Positions 1-10,794 of a DNA stretch of 64,000 bases are shown in pieces. Source of the stretch: Hemibagrus wyckioides (Eukaryota > Chordata > Actinopteri > Siluriformes > Bagridae); contig NC_080718.1 of NCBI RefSeq assembly GCF_019097595.1, positions 15,683,657 to 15,747,656 of the forward strand. Direction: 5' to 3'. The notes below the pieces were generated by a model. That model saw only the letters and a program-made list of their open reading frames with translations, was not told the origin of the DNA and did not search any database. A program made the position numbers and the translations under genes. The stretch's first letter is position 1. Every line of letters begins with the position of its first letter.

Positions 1-779
1 TAAGTTAAAGGAAAAATATAAAATGTCTATATCTATAATCATTCTTTTTCTTTCTTTTCTTAAAAATATATATTTTTTATTTCATTAGTTATTTTCATTA
101 ACTTATCCATGGATATTTATATTCATGGGAGAAAAGCCACAGGAATTTTATTGCAAAGATCCAGAAGTTCAGTTGCATAAACACACTTTAAAGAGCTGCT
201 CCTGCTGAAGCAGGTGCATCATTACGCATTCTAAATCAAAATTTCAGTGCACTCTTGAGATGGTTCAATCTTATAACATCTCTCACTTCTGATACACATC
301 TCCACTGATGAAAGTAAACAGAGGTAGGCCGTTAGGATCAACCATTTATCTAATGTGAAATCATGTGGAACACATGGTTAGTTTGTCCTCCAATTGTTTT
401 CTCCACATTAAGGCCCAGGTGAGAGTGTAATGTCATGATGGGCTGTTGACACCCCATGTAAATGTATATTGCAGACCATAAAGTGCTTCAAAAGTAGCAA
501 GTGCCTGACAAAATCAATTCTCCTTTACTAGCTGTCACAAGTAAAAGAAATAAAAATACGATCAGGAGTAGTATAGGTGGAGGAATTTAACAAGGTGTAA
601 GAGAATAGACATATACCCTTGGGAAAGAGTGTATGGAGGAAGGGAAATCCTTGCCTATAATACAAAGAGGCTGCTGTTTAGGACTTGGTGCATGGCTGGA
701 CAGTTTGAACAGCTCCAGCTGTGCTCAGAGGAGCTCCCATGTCCTCACACCTACTTCCTTTGAGTGACTGCAATACGCA

Positions 780-1130
780 ACTTCTGAAAGGGGCCGGCAC
801 TGAACTCTCAAACAAGTGGCAATATTTGCTCACCTGAAATACACATGAGTCAGCAATTGAGGCCTGGGACTGGAGCAGGGTCGGGTGCCTTTACCAGCTG
901 TGAGCCTATGAGAAGGGGAAGGGCCAGGAAGTTTAGTAAGGGGGAGCTGGACCCCTACTGAGGTGCTGTTTATCGCTGACTGTCCTATTGTTTTTTATGG
1001 GTGGGAAGGCCATATTTGTCCTTAGCCACAGGAGGCTGATGAGGTGCTAATCTGTTGAGTGGCTAGTGTCACTGAAGCCTCCTTGTTAGCAGGCTAGCTT
1101 GTTAGCTGTCAGGGCTTGTAAAACTGAGCC
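780..1130. promoter_or_regulatory. Candidate enhancer with FOX/SOX-type motifs
   Basis: This higher-complexity, less AT-rich island stands out from its flanks. It contains TATTTGCTC (823-831), a classical HNF3/FOXA-type site, TGTTTAT near 968, and ATTGTT near 987 (SOX-type). FOXA proteins commonly bind their own regulatory DNA, so autoregulation is plausible. The enhancer role is inferred from motif content only. Confidence 0.28.
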
Positions 1131-2265
1131 TGAATTCATGGGCTCCCCTGCCAAGGGTTTTCACGGGTAAGTAAACACAGATTGGTCACTGATGGGATGT
1201 GCCGACTGGCTCAGCGGCCTTTGGGAATTACAGGCTGGGATGACAAGAGGAATGAGGATGTCTTGTGATCCCCTGCTGCTTTTCGGTAAACTTAACAAAC
1301 TAGACATCTACATAAGGATGGGTTGTAGAAGAGGCAATGAGTTTTCAGTCGGCGATCTCTGGAATTCCATTCAGTGACCTAGATGTAGTTTTTTAAATAG
1401 AAATATAGGAGCTCAAATAAACTAGTACATGCAGTGTACTAAACATTCTACACAGGAACAATAATATAATAAAAAAGAGTGGCTAAATTAATTAGATCTG
1501 CTTTTGCTAGGAAAGAGAATGGTTCAGGAGCTGGCAGATGGATGGTCTTGGTAATGCCTGAGTGATGCAGACGCAGGTCAGCAGTCATGGTGACTGCAGT
1601 AATCCTAAACTTGCCATCACTCCATCAGGCTACAGATAAGCCAGCTGAAGAACAAATACAAGGAACAATAGAAAATGGGGAACAGTGAAATGTCTTTTGA
1701 CTGATGTAGAAGTGAGACGTGAGCAGTTTCTTAAGAGAATCTAGGAATCTGAGAAAGGAAGATTTGAAGATTTGAACACAGTTTTAAGTATTGTTTACTG
1801 GAAAGAATAATGCATTTGATGTTATAATTTAATTAAAACAGCTGTTAGATTCCTAAGAAATAAATAAATGACTAGAGAAGACAAAAATCCATTTCTAATA
1901 GCATACTTAACTACTGTTTTTTTTTCTTTTAAAAATTAGAAACATTGCAGAACTTTATGAGAGAGGAACCTAATCACATGACAGAGCTGCAGTAATTCAA
2001 ACTAGTAGTCAGATGTTGTTCGTAACATATGAATGAAAACAAAATATAGCCTTAACCCTAACCCAACCTACTCACTTCTCATTTAAATTGTTCAGTTTGT
2101 AGCAGTAAGGCCATGCTAGAGAGAGAAAATTTACATATTGTATATAAACATAAACCTGTCCAGATGTGTGTGAAAGTGCAAAAGATGCATCAGGTAATAT
2201 TACTGTCTCTAATGTTCTATTCTGAGGTCCTGCCATAAGGACAGAATGATTCTATATAATCAATA

Positions 2266-2267
<2 letters not shown>

Positions 2268-2337
<70 letters not shown>
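2268..2337. repeat. (TA)n microsatellite
   Basis: About 70 bp of uninterrupted TA dinucleotides within AT-rich flank. No associated function is visible. Confidence 0.97.
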
Positions 2338-2340
<3 letters not shown>

Positions 2341-2689
2341 CATTTGCTTATTTTATTATTTTTTATCTAGTTTTATCTAACACATGTTAAACATGTTTGG
2401 CACATAGCTGTTGTTAATCCTTATACAGACTTTGTTGCCGTGATGTTTCAACACTGAACTCGGCGACCCATACATGTTCTGTCACAACACATTTCATGCA
2501 GCCATCTCGTTTTTGTATTTAAAACCTGACAGATGATGATCATTTTGTAAATATGTGTCAAAATACTACATTTTAAACCATCTTTTTAAAACATAATAGG
2601 TACTAACTCATTTTCATCTGTAATTTAATTCCTTCAAGTCTGATTCCAAATGAGGTTTAGGCGATTCTCTTTTTCTCCTATTAAAAAAG

Positions 2690-3080
2690 GAAAAGAGAAC
2701 GAAATAACTTTAACCTTCTGCTAACAGCAAGCTTAACTCCCTGTCACCACAGTTAAATGACTTTCACTAATGAATTAATTTCACTCGGACCTGTGTTTTC
2801 TTTAGAGGTGACAGCTGAGAAGTGAAAATGTGTCAGCTGAGTGTGAACGATGGCAGCTCCTGCTTCTGGATCGGGATTGATGGTGGTAATATTTAAGAAC
2901 TCTTCTTCCCACGGGAGCACACAGCTTAATTAGCATACTGACGCTTGCCATCACATTTAATTGCTTTCGGTTTGTAATTAAAACGTGTGTTGACTTTGCG
3001 TTTCCCTCGCTGATGCATAACAATGAAGGGTTATATGATATTGCACTTTTGCTGTGGTGTACATTAAAAGGCATGGATTA
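2690..3080. promoter_or_regulatory. Candidate enhancer rich in homeodomain sites
   Basis: Two TAATTA homeodomain cores (2927-2932 and 2975-2980) and a nearby TTTAATTG lie in a complex, non-repetitive stretch about 5 kb upstream of the foxa2 start. It adjoins the TEAD/FOX cluster at 3.3-3.8 kb and may belong to the same element. Function is inferred from texture and motif density. Confidence 0.28.
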
Positions 3081-3289
3081 AAATAACGGATATAATCCAA
3101 TCCATTTTGTGCCTGAGTGCTAATAGTTTGTCGAGCATGGTGGAGAATTAAACTGTATAATATTGAATGCATCGCAAGTCTTCCTCTTTCTCCTATATGG
3201 CCTTTTAACGTTGTTTTCAGCTTTCATCCATCTGCTCAATCAAGCTCAAATCAAGAGCTGCTTGAGTTTGTAACTTCAAGCTCCACGTT

Positions 3290-3840
3290 TCTTGGTCATG
3301 CTATGTGGAATGGATGTGGATTGGCACCTTGTTTGTGGTATGCATGACTACGCTGAGGTCTTTTTAGCATCACAAGGGGAGTGTATTGCAGCCGCCCCTG
3401 GATACAGACCACATAGAACCCTAATGCAGGGCATTCCCCAGCGAATACTTCTCAATATCAAAAAGGTGCGTATTTGAGGAAATCCTTAGCCCATTTACGC
3501 CAGTGTTTGCACCCAGACCCAATGGGCCTCTGTGCAATAACTTCTGTACCACCCCTCTGGCTGTGAATGACACCTCAATGGCTGCCCAGAGCTTTTTTCC
3601 TCCCTCCATCCAGTCAGGGTTGTGTGCATTCCCCGTCACTCTACTTTTGAGATTCATTTCCAGGTAAACACGCTTTGGCTGGCCACAAACCTGCAGCCAA
3701 CAGCCGTTGTCACAGCTGTGCTGGATAATAGCCAGGCCGAACTCCTGCACCGCTCCGGAATGTTTACTGTCACCACAGGGCCTGCACAGCAAACACTTCT
3801 CCATTACCTTCCAGAAGAAAGAGGGTGCAGTTATTAATTT
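3290..3840. promoter_or_regulatory. Candidate node/notochord enhancer (TEAD + FOX sites)
   Basis: Four TEAD cores lie in about 460 bp: GGAATG at 3307-3312 (preceded by TGT), CATTCC at 3432-3437, CATTCC at 3627-3632 and GGAATG at 3757-3762. Two consensus FOX sites are also present: GTAAACA at 3664-3670 and TGTTTAC at 3761-3767, the latter overlapping the last TEAD core by two bases. In mouse, the upstream Foxa2 node/notochord enhancer depends on TEAD sites and its core motifs were reported to be conserved across vertebrates (from memory, Sasaki laboratory). The position about 4 kb upstream fits. A 127-codon minus-strand open frame over 3421-3804 looks like chance openness in a GC-richer block. 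Orthology to the mouse enhancer is an inference. Confidence 0.45.
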
Positions 3841-4384
3841 TATTTTGACGAATCACAGGCTTAACCCACTGGCCTTTTGTTATTGTGGTGGAGAAACAGA
3901 GGAGTAAAAGCACTGATACAGCGCAAAGCAACCTTACAGCAGGAACTAGGTTTGAGGTTTGTTTAAGTTTTAAAGCACAGAAAGCTGTGCTTTGAAATTG
4001 AAGACTCTAAGTAACACATTCCTGCAAATAACAGCAGGGAATTTCAATTGCGCCTCCCACCTAGCTTGTACAGAGACCCTGATATGAATCCCTACTAAAA
4101 TGATGCCAGATTCCCAGGACAGTGAGAAATACATTGAAACAGTGCAGATAATCTGCAGCATCACAGGTGTCAGAGGAATTCAGTCACAGCTTTCAAGTTT
4201 TCAAGTTGAATACAAACAACTGCAAAAAACAGACTTGATAAATCATTTCTCAGTATTTCAGCTAGTCTAATTCGGGTGTTTGAGCACTCTACAAACTTCA
4301 AACTAACAAAACACATCTACAAAAATGATGTATCCTACCACAAAGCTTAACGTAAAATGCCCATAAAGTTGCACATCTTGCACT

Positions 4385-4590
4385 TTATGTAGCTAGGACA
4401 ACTTTCTGTCCTTAGCTTCTGTCCTTAGCTCTGTGTTGTTTTGTTTGTTTTGTAGCTATATGTTATGTTGTTTTATATAGCACCAGGGTCCTGGAGAAAC
4501 GTTGTCTCATTTCACTATGTACTGCGTCAGCTATATTTGGTTGAAATGACAATAAAAGCTTCTTGCCTTGACATGACTTAAAAATAAAAG
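4385..4590 (+). repeat. Interspersed repeat, probable 3' end of a retroelement
   Basis: The segment ends in a GGTTGAAATGACAATAAAAG-type string followed by CTT/TTGAC-like units. I recognise this as the 3' end of a common teleost dispersed repeat, probably a non-LTR element tail with a polyadenylation-like AATAAA. No coding part is attached. The family name cannot be fixed without a repeat library. Confidence 0.5.
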
Positions 4591-5768
4591 AGCCATATGA
4601 AATTGCTAATTAAATGTAAATTGCCACTAACACATTTTTCTTTCTGCTCTGAACAGTGACATTCTCTCGACTGGTTTAGACACTGCTGGAGGTCCCTTAA
4701 CACTGAGTTTGAACCTGCTCCCAAGCTGTGCTGACTTTTATAGCTATGTTGAAAAATGTAACTTGAATAACATGAAAGGCCGTGTCAAACATTTCCAGCT
4801 TTTAAGCTTAAATATAACCTGACCTCTTTGCAATTTGAAACATGATTTTGGGTCTACAATAGGGAGAATGCAGGTCAGTGTTTAGAGATCCCAAGGCAAT
4901 ATTTGCTTAGAATACAGGGCCTAATGTATGAGTTTGAGTAGGATCACCTAGGCGCCACCCACTGTGATGGCGCATTGCAACACACAGAAAGTATTCAAAT
5001 AGATGATGGATGAACCGCAGTGGAAATGAGTATAGAACAAAAACCACCTACCAATGCCTCAAAGATAAACCAAACTGAATAAGTGAAAGTGAGATTTTAT
5101 TTTTTTTGAGATTCACATCACTATGTTTTAATTATTGTCCAAATCTACTCTCTAGTTAAGGCTGGAATCACCTGCCATATGCTGCCTCTGGTCCAGAGTA
5201 AACCAGGCACAAAGTATAGGCCAGAACTCCAACGTGTTCTGTTTGCTCAAAGATAGCGTCTTTTTCGTTTTCATCAAATAGAAAAAAAGTGACCTTCACT
5301 ACTGAGTGTGCTCAAAGACTGTACCATGTTCATGAATGATTAACTTTAAACAAAATATTCCAAAAGTACTCTATGCTACACACCTGGTCACTGACCATGA
5401 AGTAATGACCATAACTTAATGTTAGTTCTGCAGATATGACTGTGAATTCTGGGGTTTATTTATGATTTACTGTTTGTATTTATATGGCTGAGTACACAAC
5501 AAAAGTAAAAAAAAAAAAAAAAAGAATAACAGAAAGGTTACTAGTTATGCATATGATCATTAAATACACTATATAGAGTACAATTTCATGTATTTTTATG
5601 AAATGCTTTCATGATAAAGTGAGTACACTTGTAGTGAAAAAATATACAGGAAAAGGTTGTCATTTTAAAATGTGAATTAAGCCAATTATATTCAAAGCCA
5701 CATGCTAGATCTACCATATTAAATTATACGTCAGGCAAGCAAATAAACTTGTGTGGTTTGGGATAAAG

Positions 5769-5790
5769 ACGTTGCATTTTAATGCAACGT
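5769..5790. repeat. Short near-perfect inverted repeat
   Basis: Arms of 10 bp (ACGTTGCATT at 5769-5778 and AATGCAACGT at 5781-5790) are separated by two bases. The outer GTTGCA/TGCAAC halves resemble widely spaced RFX or C/EBP half-sites. It could also be a chance hairpin in AT-rich DNA. Confidence 0.6.
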
Positions 5791-6399
5791 TTATGCATAA
5801 AAAAATCATCATCTAACGCACAATCATGTGTGCACATGCATCTATTTCTTTAGGTCTATTCAGAGAAGCAATCCATGGCCACAGTAACACGTTTTTTTGG
5901 GCAAATGGCCTAATTTTTACCGCATTGTTATGTCAGATGGATCACATATGAAGAGTTCATATGAAGCCTAAATATAATTTTAGATGACAGACACATTTTT
6001 TTCAAAGGGTGGTAAATATGTTGCACTCGATATCAGCAATCTCTGACTGTCAAACTAGAAACAGACTGAAAGGGTTTGGCTTTTTGCGCTGTCTGAGCGT
6101 CCGTCACCCTCTGCGCCGTTTACACATTACACACAGGTCCAAATAAACTCTGAGATTATATTGACATTTGTGCGCCTGCGCTACGCAAATACGCAATCAA
6201 ACAGATACGGAACGATAACACTGCTGCACAGGCACGTGCCAAACACCCTGACATTAATGTTAATGCTCTCATGGATGCGTTATTCAGAAATCAGGGAAAC
6301 ATTATTACGAAATAAGCCTGCATAGCATCAAAACAAATACATGGGTAAAAGCGTCGATGTCCTCTTGGTGCTTATATGAAGCAAACAATTTGCCAAAAA

Positions 6400-7320
6400 T
6401 CATTTTAGGTGACTCGATATTTCGCAGGTAACAAAATCTTGACGCCGACAGGGGGCGCCATCAAACTCCGTGGCACCACTTCTAAGTATTTTGACACACA
6501 TGATAGGCCAAGATCAGTGCTGAACAGATTACAGACATTTCAAACATTAACAAATGAATATTCTGACATCTTGATCTCTTCCCTTTTTGGTTACAAATAT
6601 TAGCTCTGATTAGCTTGTGTAAAATGTCTTATTTGGAATAGATTTTGTTATTCTTACTAATAAGCGGGCTAAGTGAAACTGAATTTGTCAGACTCAAGGG
6701 TCTTCTCAATTTGCCCTACCAACAAGAGCATCAGCATTCGCCTGTGTGATTCGCCTATTTCGTGGATAGTCAAACACTTTGGATAAATGTTAGGCTACTT
6801 TGTTTAGTGAAGGCAATCAAATCGCGCCACTGCGCGCTGCAGAATCAACACGGATGACCTGTGTGCTAAGAGTGAGCTCTTACATTAGCAAACCTCGTCC
6901 TGTTATTAGTTAGACTACCATACATTAGCGCGCGCGTAAACAAACATATAATCCAGACAAACGAGAACAGGTTTTAACAGTTTCATTCATCTTGTCACAT
7001 CTCACTTACATAGTTCCCATTGAATAAAATGGTGTAAAAACCACACAGAAATCTAAAAAGCAATATATGTATTGCATGGATTTCCTAAAAGTACATCGTT
7101 GAACCAAACTGTGTAAAATTACGCACGAGATGTGGACTAACAAGTTATCTGAAACTAAAGGACACGTGAGAAAAACACCTATCAAGAAGAAACACATATC
7201 AAGATAAATGAGATGTTTATGTAGTTCACTTTCGTCTGAAACAATTCAGATGATTTTACATATTGGATTGTGATGTAAACAATGGTTAAGACATGAATAA
7301 AGCCTGATTAAAGCTTAGGT
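6400..7320. promoter_or_regulatory. foxa2 proximal upstream region with FOX/SOX sites
   Basis: No coding exon is visible. The region holds a strong FOX site GTAAACAAACA (6936-6946) next to a short CG repeat, and a composite GTAAACA-ATGG (7275-7285) in which a FOX core overlaps a SOX core ACAATGG (7279-7285). Both lie within 1 kb of the foxa2 start codon. They are consistent with FOX autoregulation and SOX17-type endodermal input. The motifs are seen directly and their use is inferred. Confidence 0.4.
6445..6458 (+). promoter_or_regulatory. CTCF-like binding site
   Basis: CCGACAGGGGGCGC matches the CTCF core consensus (CCASYAGRKGGCRC) at 12 of 14 positions and perfectly across CAGGGGGCGC. It is in + orientation, about 1.4 kb upstream of the foxa2 start, and could act as a loop anchor or boundary. 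Motif evidence only. Confidence 0.45.
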
Positions 7321-7846
7321 GTAACGTCAGTTTTTATCTGCGCGTGATAAAGTGGCCTTAACCACCCCCCGTGCCCCCCCTCCTCCTTTTTTTCTTCTGT
7401 TGGAATACAATAAGATTAGCTTATAATGAATCTTTTCATATGGACGCTTGCTCTTTTGGAGTGGCGCAGGTGTACAATAGGGGGGCAACGCGGCGAAGTC
7501 TCGCGCCTAGGTGTGAGCAGATTATTCAAATAGGGCCGAGTGAAGAAGGGATTGGAGGCTCGCCCGGCGCACACGGCTATATCACAGCGCTAACACACAG
7601 CAGCAGGCGTCATTTGAACTCCAGTCTTCAGCAGTCGCCTCTCAGCGTCCGTCAGCGCGCCTGCAGCTGACTCGCACACACACATACACGCTCACACGCA
7701 CAAGCGCGCACACAAGCACACACATGCGCCAGCCCTTGACAGGAGAGCGCGACTAGAACACGAGGATCCTTGAGGTTCCCAAACAGCCACCGGCGAGGAC
7801 GCGCTTGTCTGGGGAAGCCCTCTAAAAACTGAGAGAAAACTTCAGG
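7320..7846 (+). promoter_or_regulatory. foxa2: foxa2 promoter and 5' UTR region
   Basis: The 500 bp before the foxa2 ATG is GC-richer than its surroundings. It has a C-rich AACCACCCCCC stretch near 7360, a GC-rich segment at 7480-7600 and a TATA-like CTATATC near 7575. A degenerate CA-rich run (about 7672-7727) precedes the start codon and would be 5' UTR if transcription begins near 7.5-7.6 kb. The transcription start cannot be fixed from sequence alone. Confidence 0.55.
7724..7756 (+). CDS. Upstream ORF in the foxa2 5' UTR (10 codons)
   Basis: An ATG at 7724 opens a 10-codon frame (MRQPLTGERD) closed by TAG at 7754-7756, ending 90 nt before the main start codon. If the mRNA begins upstream of it, as is likely, it could lower translation of foxa2. 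No other role is suggested by its sequence, and such short uORFs also arise by chance. Confidence 0.3.
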   Translation: MRQPLTGERD

Positions 7847-7915
7847 ATGCTCGGGGCTGTCAAAATGGAAGGACACGAACACGCGGACTGGAGCACCTAC
7901 TATGGAGAGCCTGAG
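7847..7915 (+). CDS. foxa2: foxa2 coding exon 1
   Basis: This 69-nt exon gives 23 codons, [15 protein letters not shown] then STYYGEPE, ending in phase 0 at GAG|gtagg. The chosen ATG (7847) has A at -3. The in-frame Met7 has an AAAATGG context and could serve as a second start, but family members begin [11 protein letters not shown], which supports 7847. Exon 2 resumes with CYTSVGNM. Confidence 0.93.
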
Positions 7916-9772
7916 GTAGGAAGCCTACCCTAAATATATATGTATATAGTTTTTTTCTCATGGAAAGCCGATTTCATTTTATACAACTCAATATTAGCCC
8001 TGAGATAATATTAACTTTGAGATCAAATATTGACTTGAGGCGCCTCCAAATCCTCCCCCATCTCGATGCGCTGCACTATCCTAACAAAACTTGGGCTTGA
8101 CATGAAATGCAAACTTTCTTCCAAGCATAGAGCTTTATGTCTACATGTATATCTGTATACAGCAATAACATTTTAGCACAAATTTAAATAGAAAGTGTAT
8201 TTAATTACGAATTAATATTTAGCTCTAGTTTAACTTACTTAACTAACCCGACCTTACCTAGTCTAAGTCTAGCTTGGTCAATTTTAACAATTTGTCTTTA
8301 TTATTATTATTTATTTATTTTTTATTATTATTATAAGCTGAAAAAAGCTACTTCCGTTGGGCTTCTCAGCTAAACATGATACATTAAAACCAATACACTT
8401 TTTTATTTTTATTTATTATTTATTTATTTATTTATTTGTTTTTTTTGCAGAGTTTAAATAAAATTGAAATGAAATTATATTTTCGTATTACGGACTATAA
8501 TGACTCTTCATATTATATTAATATTTGCAATAAAACACACTTTAATAACAATAATTTTAAAAAAATTATCCTCTTTTTCAGTGTTACACCTCGGTCGGCA
8601 ACATGAACACCGGACTGGGAATGAACTCGATGAACACGTACATGAGCATGTCTGGAATGAGCACAGCCGCTAACATTACGGCCAACACCATGAACATGTC
8701 GTACGTAAACACGGGCATGAGCCCCTCTATGACTGGCATGTCTCCGGGCGCAGGTGCCATGGCTGGTATGGGCCCGGGCATGACGGGTATGAGCGCAGCA
8801 CTCAGCCCGAGCATGAGCCCAATGACGGCTCAAGCGCCTTCCATGAACGCCCTGACATCCTATACGAACATGAACGCCATGAGCCCCATGTATAGCCAGT
8901 CAAATATCAACCGATCCCGCGACCCCAAAACGTACCGCAGAAGCTACACGCACGCCAAGCCGCCGTATTCATATATCTCCCTGATTACTATGGCCATCCA
9001 GCAGTCTCCGAGCAAGATGCTCACCCTAAGCGAGATCTACCAGTGGATCATGGACCTGTTCCCCTTTTACCGACAGAATCAGCAGCGCTGGCAGAACTCC
9101 ATCCGCCACTCGCTCTCCTTCAACGACTGCTTCGTCAAAGTGCCTCGCTCGCCTGATAAGCCTGGCAAGGGCTCGTTCTGGACCCTGCACCCCGATTCGG
9201 GCAACATGTTTGAGAACGGCTGCTACTTGCGGCGCCAAAAGCGCTTCAAGTGCGAGAAATCTTCAGGCAAGGAATCTGGCCGGAAGTCATCTGAACCTGG
9301 TTCACACAGCAGCTCTGAAAGCTGCAACGGCAATGAGTCTCCGCACTCTAACTCTTCCGTCAGCGAGCACAAAAGGTCGCTTTCGGACCTGAAGTCGAAC
9401 CCGGGGATGAGTCCAGAGCACAACGCCACCTCGCCTGTTTCCCAGCACCACCAACAGCAGCAGCAACAGCATCTAATGGCGCAGCACCACGCGGTTCTCG
9501 CGCATGACGCGCACTTAAAGCCAGATCATCACTACGCTTTCAACCATCCGTTCTCCATCAACAACCTTATGTCGTCGGAGCAGCAGCATCACCACAAAAT
9601 GGACCTGAAAACGTACGAGCAGGTGATGCACTACGGCTACGGCTCGCCGATGGCCGGCGCGCTCTCCATGGGCTCCATGGCGGCGAAAGCAGGCTTTGAC
9701 TCGTCGCCTTTAGGAGCGGACACGTCCTATTACCAAGGCGTGTACTCGAGACCCATCATGAACTCATCCTAG
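7847..9772 (+). CDS. foxa2: Forkhead box protein A2 (HNF3-beta), two coding exons
   Basis: Pioneer transcription factor that binds TRTTTRY-type sites, opens chromatin and specifies node, notochord, floor plate and endoderm in the nucleus. The CDS joins 7847-7915 and 8582-9772 and encodes 419 residues. It begins [15 protein letters not shown], the usual FOXA2 start, and the GT donor (7916) and AG acceptor (8580-8581) are clean. Residues about 24-122 are Met/Ser-rich. RRSYTH (Thr146) corresponds to the AKT site of human FOXA2. The forkhead domain spans about 149-247, with recognition helix [11 protein letters not shown] (195-205) and basic wing RRQKRFK (240-246). A Ser-rich linker, a six-Gln run (314-319), the conserved HPFSIN block (345-350) and the C-terminal [14 protein letters not shown] follow. 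FOXA2 is preferred over FOXA1/A3 because of both termini. One oddity is Val208 (CFVKVP), where I remember Leu in zebrafish and human FOXA2. No damage is seen. Confidence 0.97.
7916..8581 (+). other. foxa2: foxa2 intron
   Basis: The intron is about 666 bp, begins GTAGGAAGCC and ends in a T-rich tract before CAG (ctctttttcag). It is AT-rich with ATT (about 8298-8335) and TTTA (about 8405-8440) low-complexity tracts. No embedded gene is seen. Confidence 0.92.
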
Positions 9773-10125
9773 TCTGGTGGAACTTTTCACATGTTTGTAT
9801 ATTTGTAAAAATTACTCTTTGTGCATACGTATTCTGGACTTTTTTTGACGTTTCGCGTTAATTTAGTGGTCACGTTTATTAGTCATTATTTTGTAAAAAA
9901 AAAAAAAAATGTGAAGAAACGAATGTGATGAACTCTGTTTGACGGCTTTGAAAATGGACCAAAAATACAGCTGATCTGAATCTGGGAATCTCAACCAAAT
10001 GAAAAGGAGGAACTGTTCTTCATTCATTTGTGAAAACATTATTTATGGCTTGTAAATGTGTATTCTTGTAGACAATGATGAGAACAGAATCTATATTAAA
10101 GTGTTATTTGAATTTTCAACAAGTT
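9773..10125 (+). terminator. foxa2: foxa2 3' UTR and polyadenylation signal
   Basis: After the TAG stop (9770-9772) the sequence becomes AT-rich. A 14-A run occurs near 9895-9909. The first good signal is ATTAAA at 10095-10100, followed within about 35 bases by a GT/T-rich stretch, so cleavage near 10,115-10,125 is likely. Later ATTAAA or AATAAA matches (10,252; 10,487) could serve a longer isoform. Confidence 0.6.
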
Positions 10126-10645
10126 CTGTAAATGTGATTCTTGTTCATATAAATCGTTCTCGGATGTCTGTATGCTCACTCTACAAAGTAACCACAATAC
10201 AATTTTTTTATTTAGATTTCAGGCTATTCTGAAATGGTATTTCACTTTATGAATTAAAAGTGTAATTGAACTATTACATATCTATATCAAAGTATATGTT
10301 TTAAAAAGATATAGCAAAAAAACTTATTTTGAACAAGGCGTAAATATAAGGACTGGAAATGCTACAGCCTACGTTTATAATATTGATTATCTCTAAATGT
10401 GTAGATAGTTATATAGGCTAAAGGGTATGTGGTGCAAACCAGTCTCCTGAGATTTCTTCTTCCACAGCCAATTAGCTAGATATCCGATAAATAAACTTTG
10501 GTGGACTGAAGAGGTTTCAGAGGAGCTATGCGAGAAATTAAATAAAGAATTAAAATAGGCGCTGTAACAAACAAATAGTATTTAAAAAGGAAATTCACGT
10601 TTAGCAGTTTTTTTTCTTTTGCACAAAAGAAATACATTAAATATC
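10126..10645. other. Intergenic AT-rich sequence after foxa2
   Basis: No exon or motif cluster is visible. It may include an extended 3' UTR if the downstream AATAAA near 10,487 is used. Confidence 0.6.
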
Positions 10646-10697
10646 ATATTATATTACATTATATTATATTATATTATATTATATTATATTATATTAT
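10646..10697. repeat. (ATATT)n microsatellite
   Basis: About ten tandem ATATT units, slightly imperfect at the left edge. Confidence 0.95.
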
Positions 10698-10712
10698 TCA
10701 CACACATAAAAA

Positions 10713-10715
<3 letters not shown>

Positions 10716-10794
<79 letters not shown>
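10716..10794. repeat. (TA)n(CA)n compound microsatellite
   Basis: About 65 bp of TA dinucleotides passing directly into about 14 bp of CA. Open frames crossing it encode only IY repeats and are not genes. Confidence 0.97.

Larger units (their letters stand above)
1..2690. other. Intergenic, distal upstream flank of foxa2
   Basis: No credible coding exon is visible here: every open frame is short, lacks any recognised domain and has no homolog I can name. Most of it is AT-rich unique-looking sequence. The exceptions are a denser segment at about 780-1130 and a (TA)n microsatellite, both listed separately. Confidence 0.7.
3850..6400. other. Intergenic upstream sequence
   Basis: AT-rich non-coding sequence with one recognisable interspersed repeat (4385-4590), an A-rich run near 5508-5523 and a small inverted repeat at 5769-5790. 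A perfect GGCACGTGCC palindrome (6231-6240) contains a CACGTG E-box. No credible exon is visible. Confidence 0.65.

Noticed and set aside
2048..2066. Telomere-like CCCTAACCC string
   Set aside because: Only about two units; far too short for an interstitial telomeric repeat. The same applies near 45,593-45,607.
3421..3804. 127-codon minus-strand open frame upstream of foxa2
   Set aside because: No recognisable domain; it overlaps the TEAD/FOX motif cluster and is more likely chance openness in a regulatory block. A codon-substitution test would settle it.
4951..4964. Possible CTCF site on the minus strand
   Set aside because: Two mismatches fall at conserved core positions, weaker than the sites reported.
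8513..8833. 106- and 76-codon minus-strand frames over foxa2 exon 2
   Set aside because: Antisense shadows of the Met/Ser-rich foxa2 coding sequence; they have no independent support.
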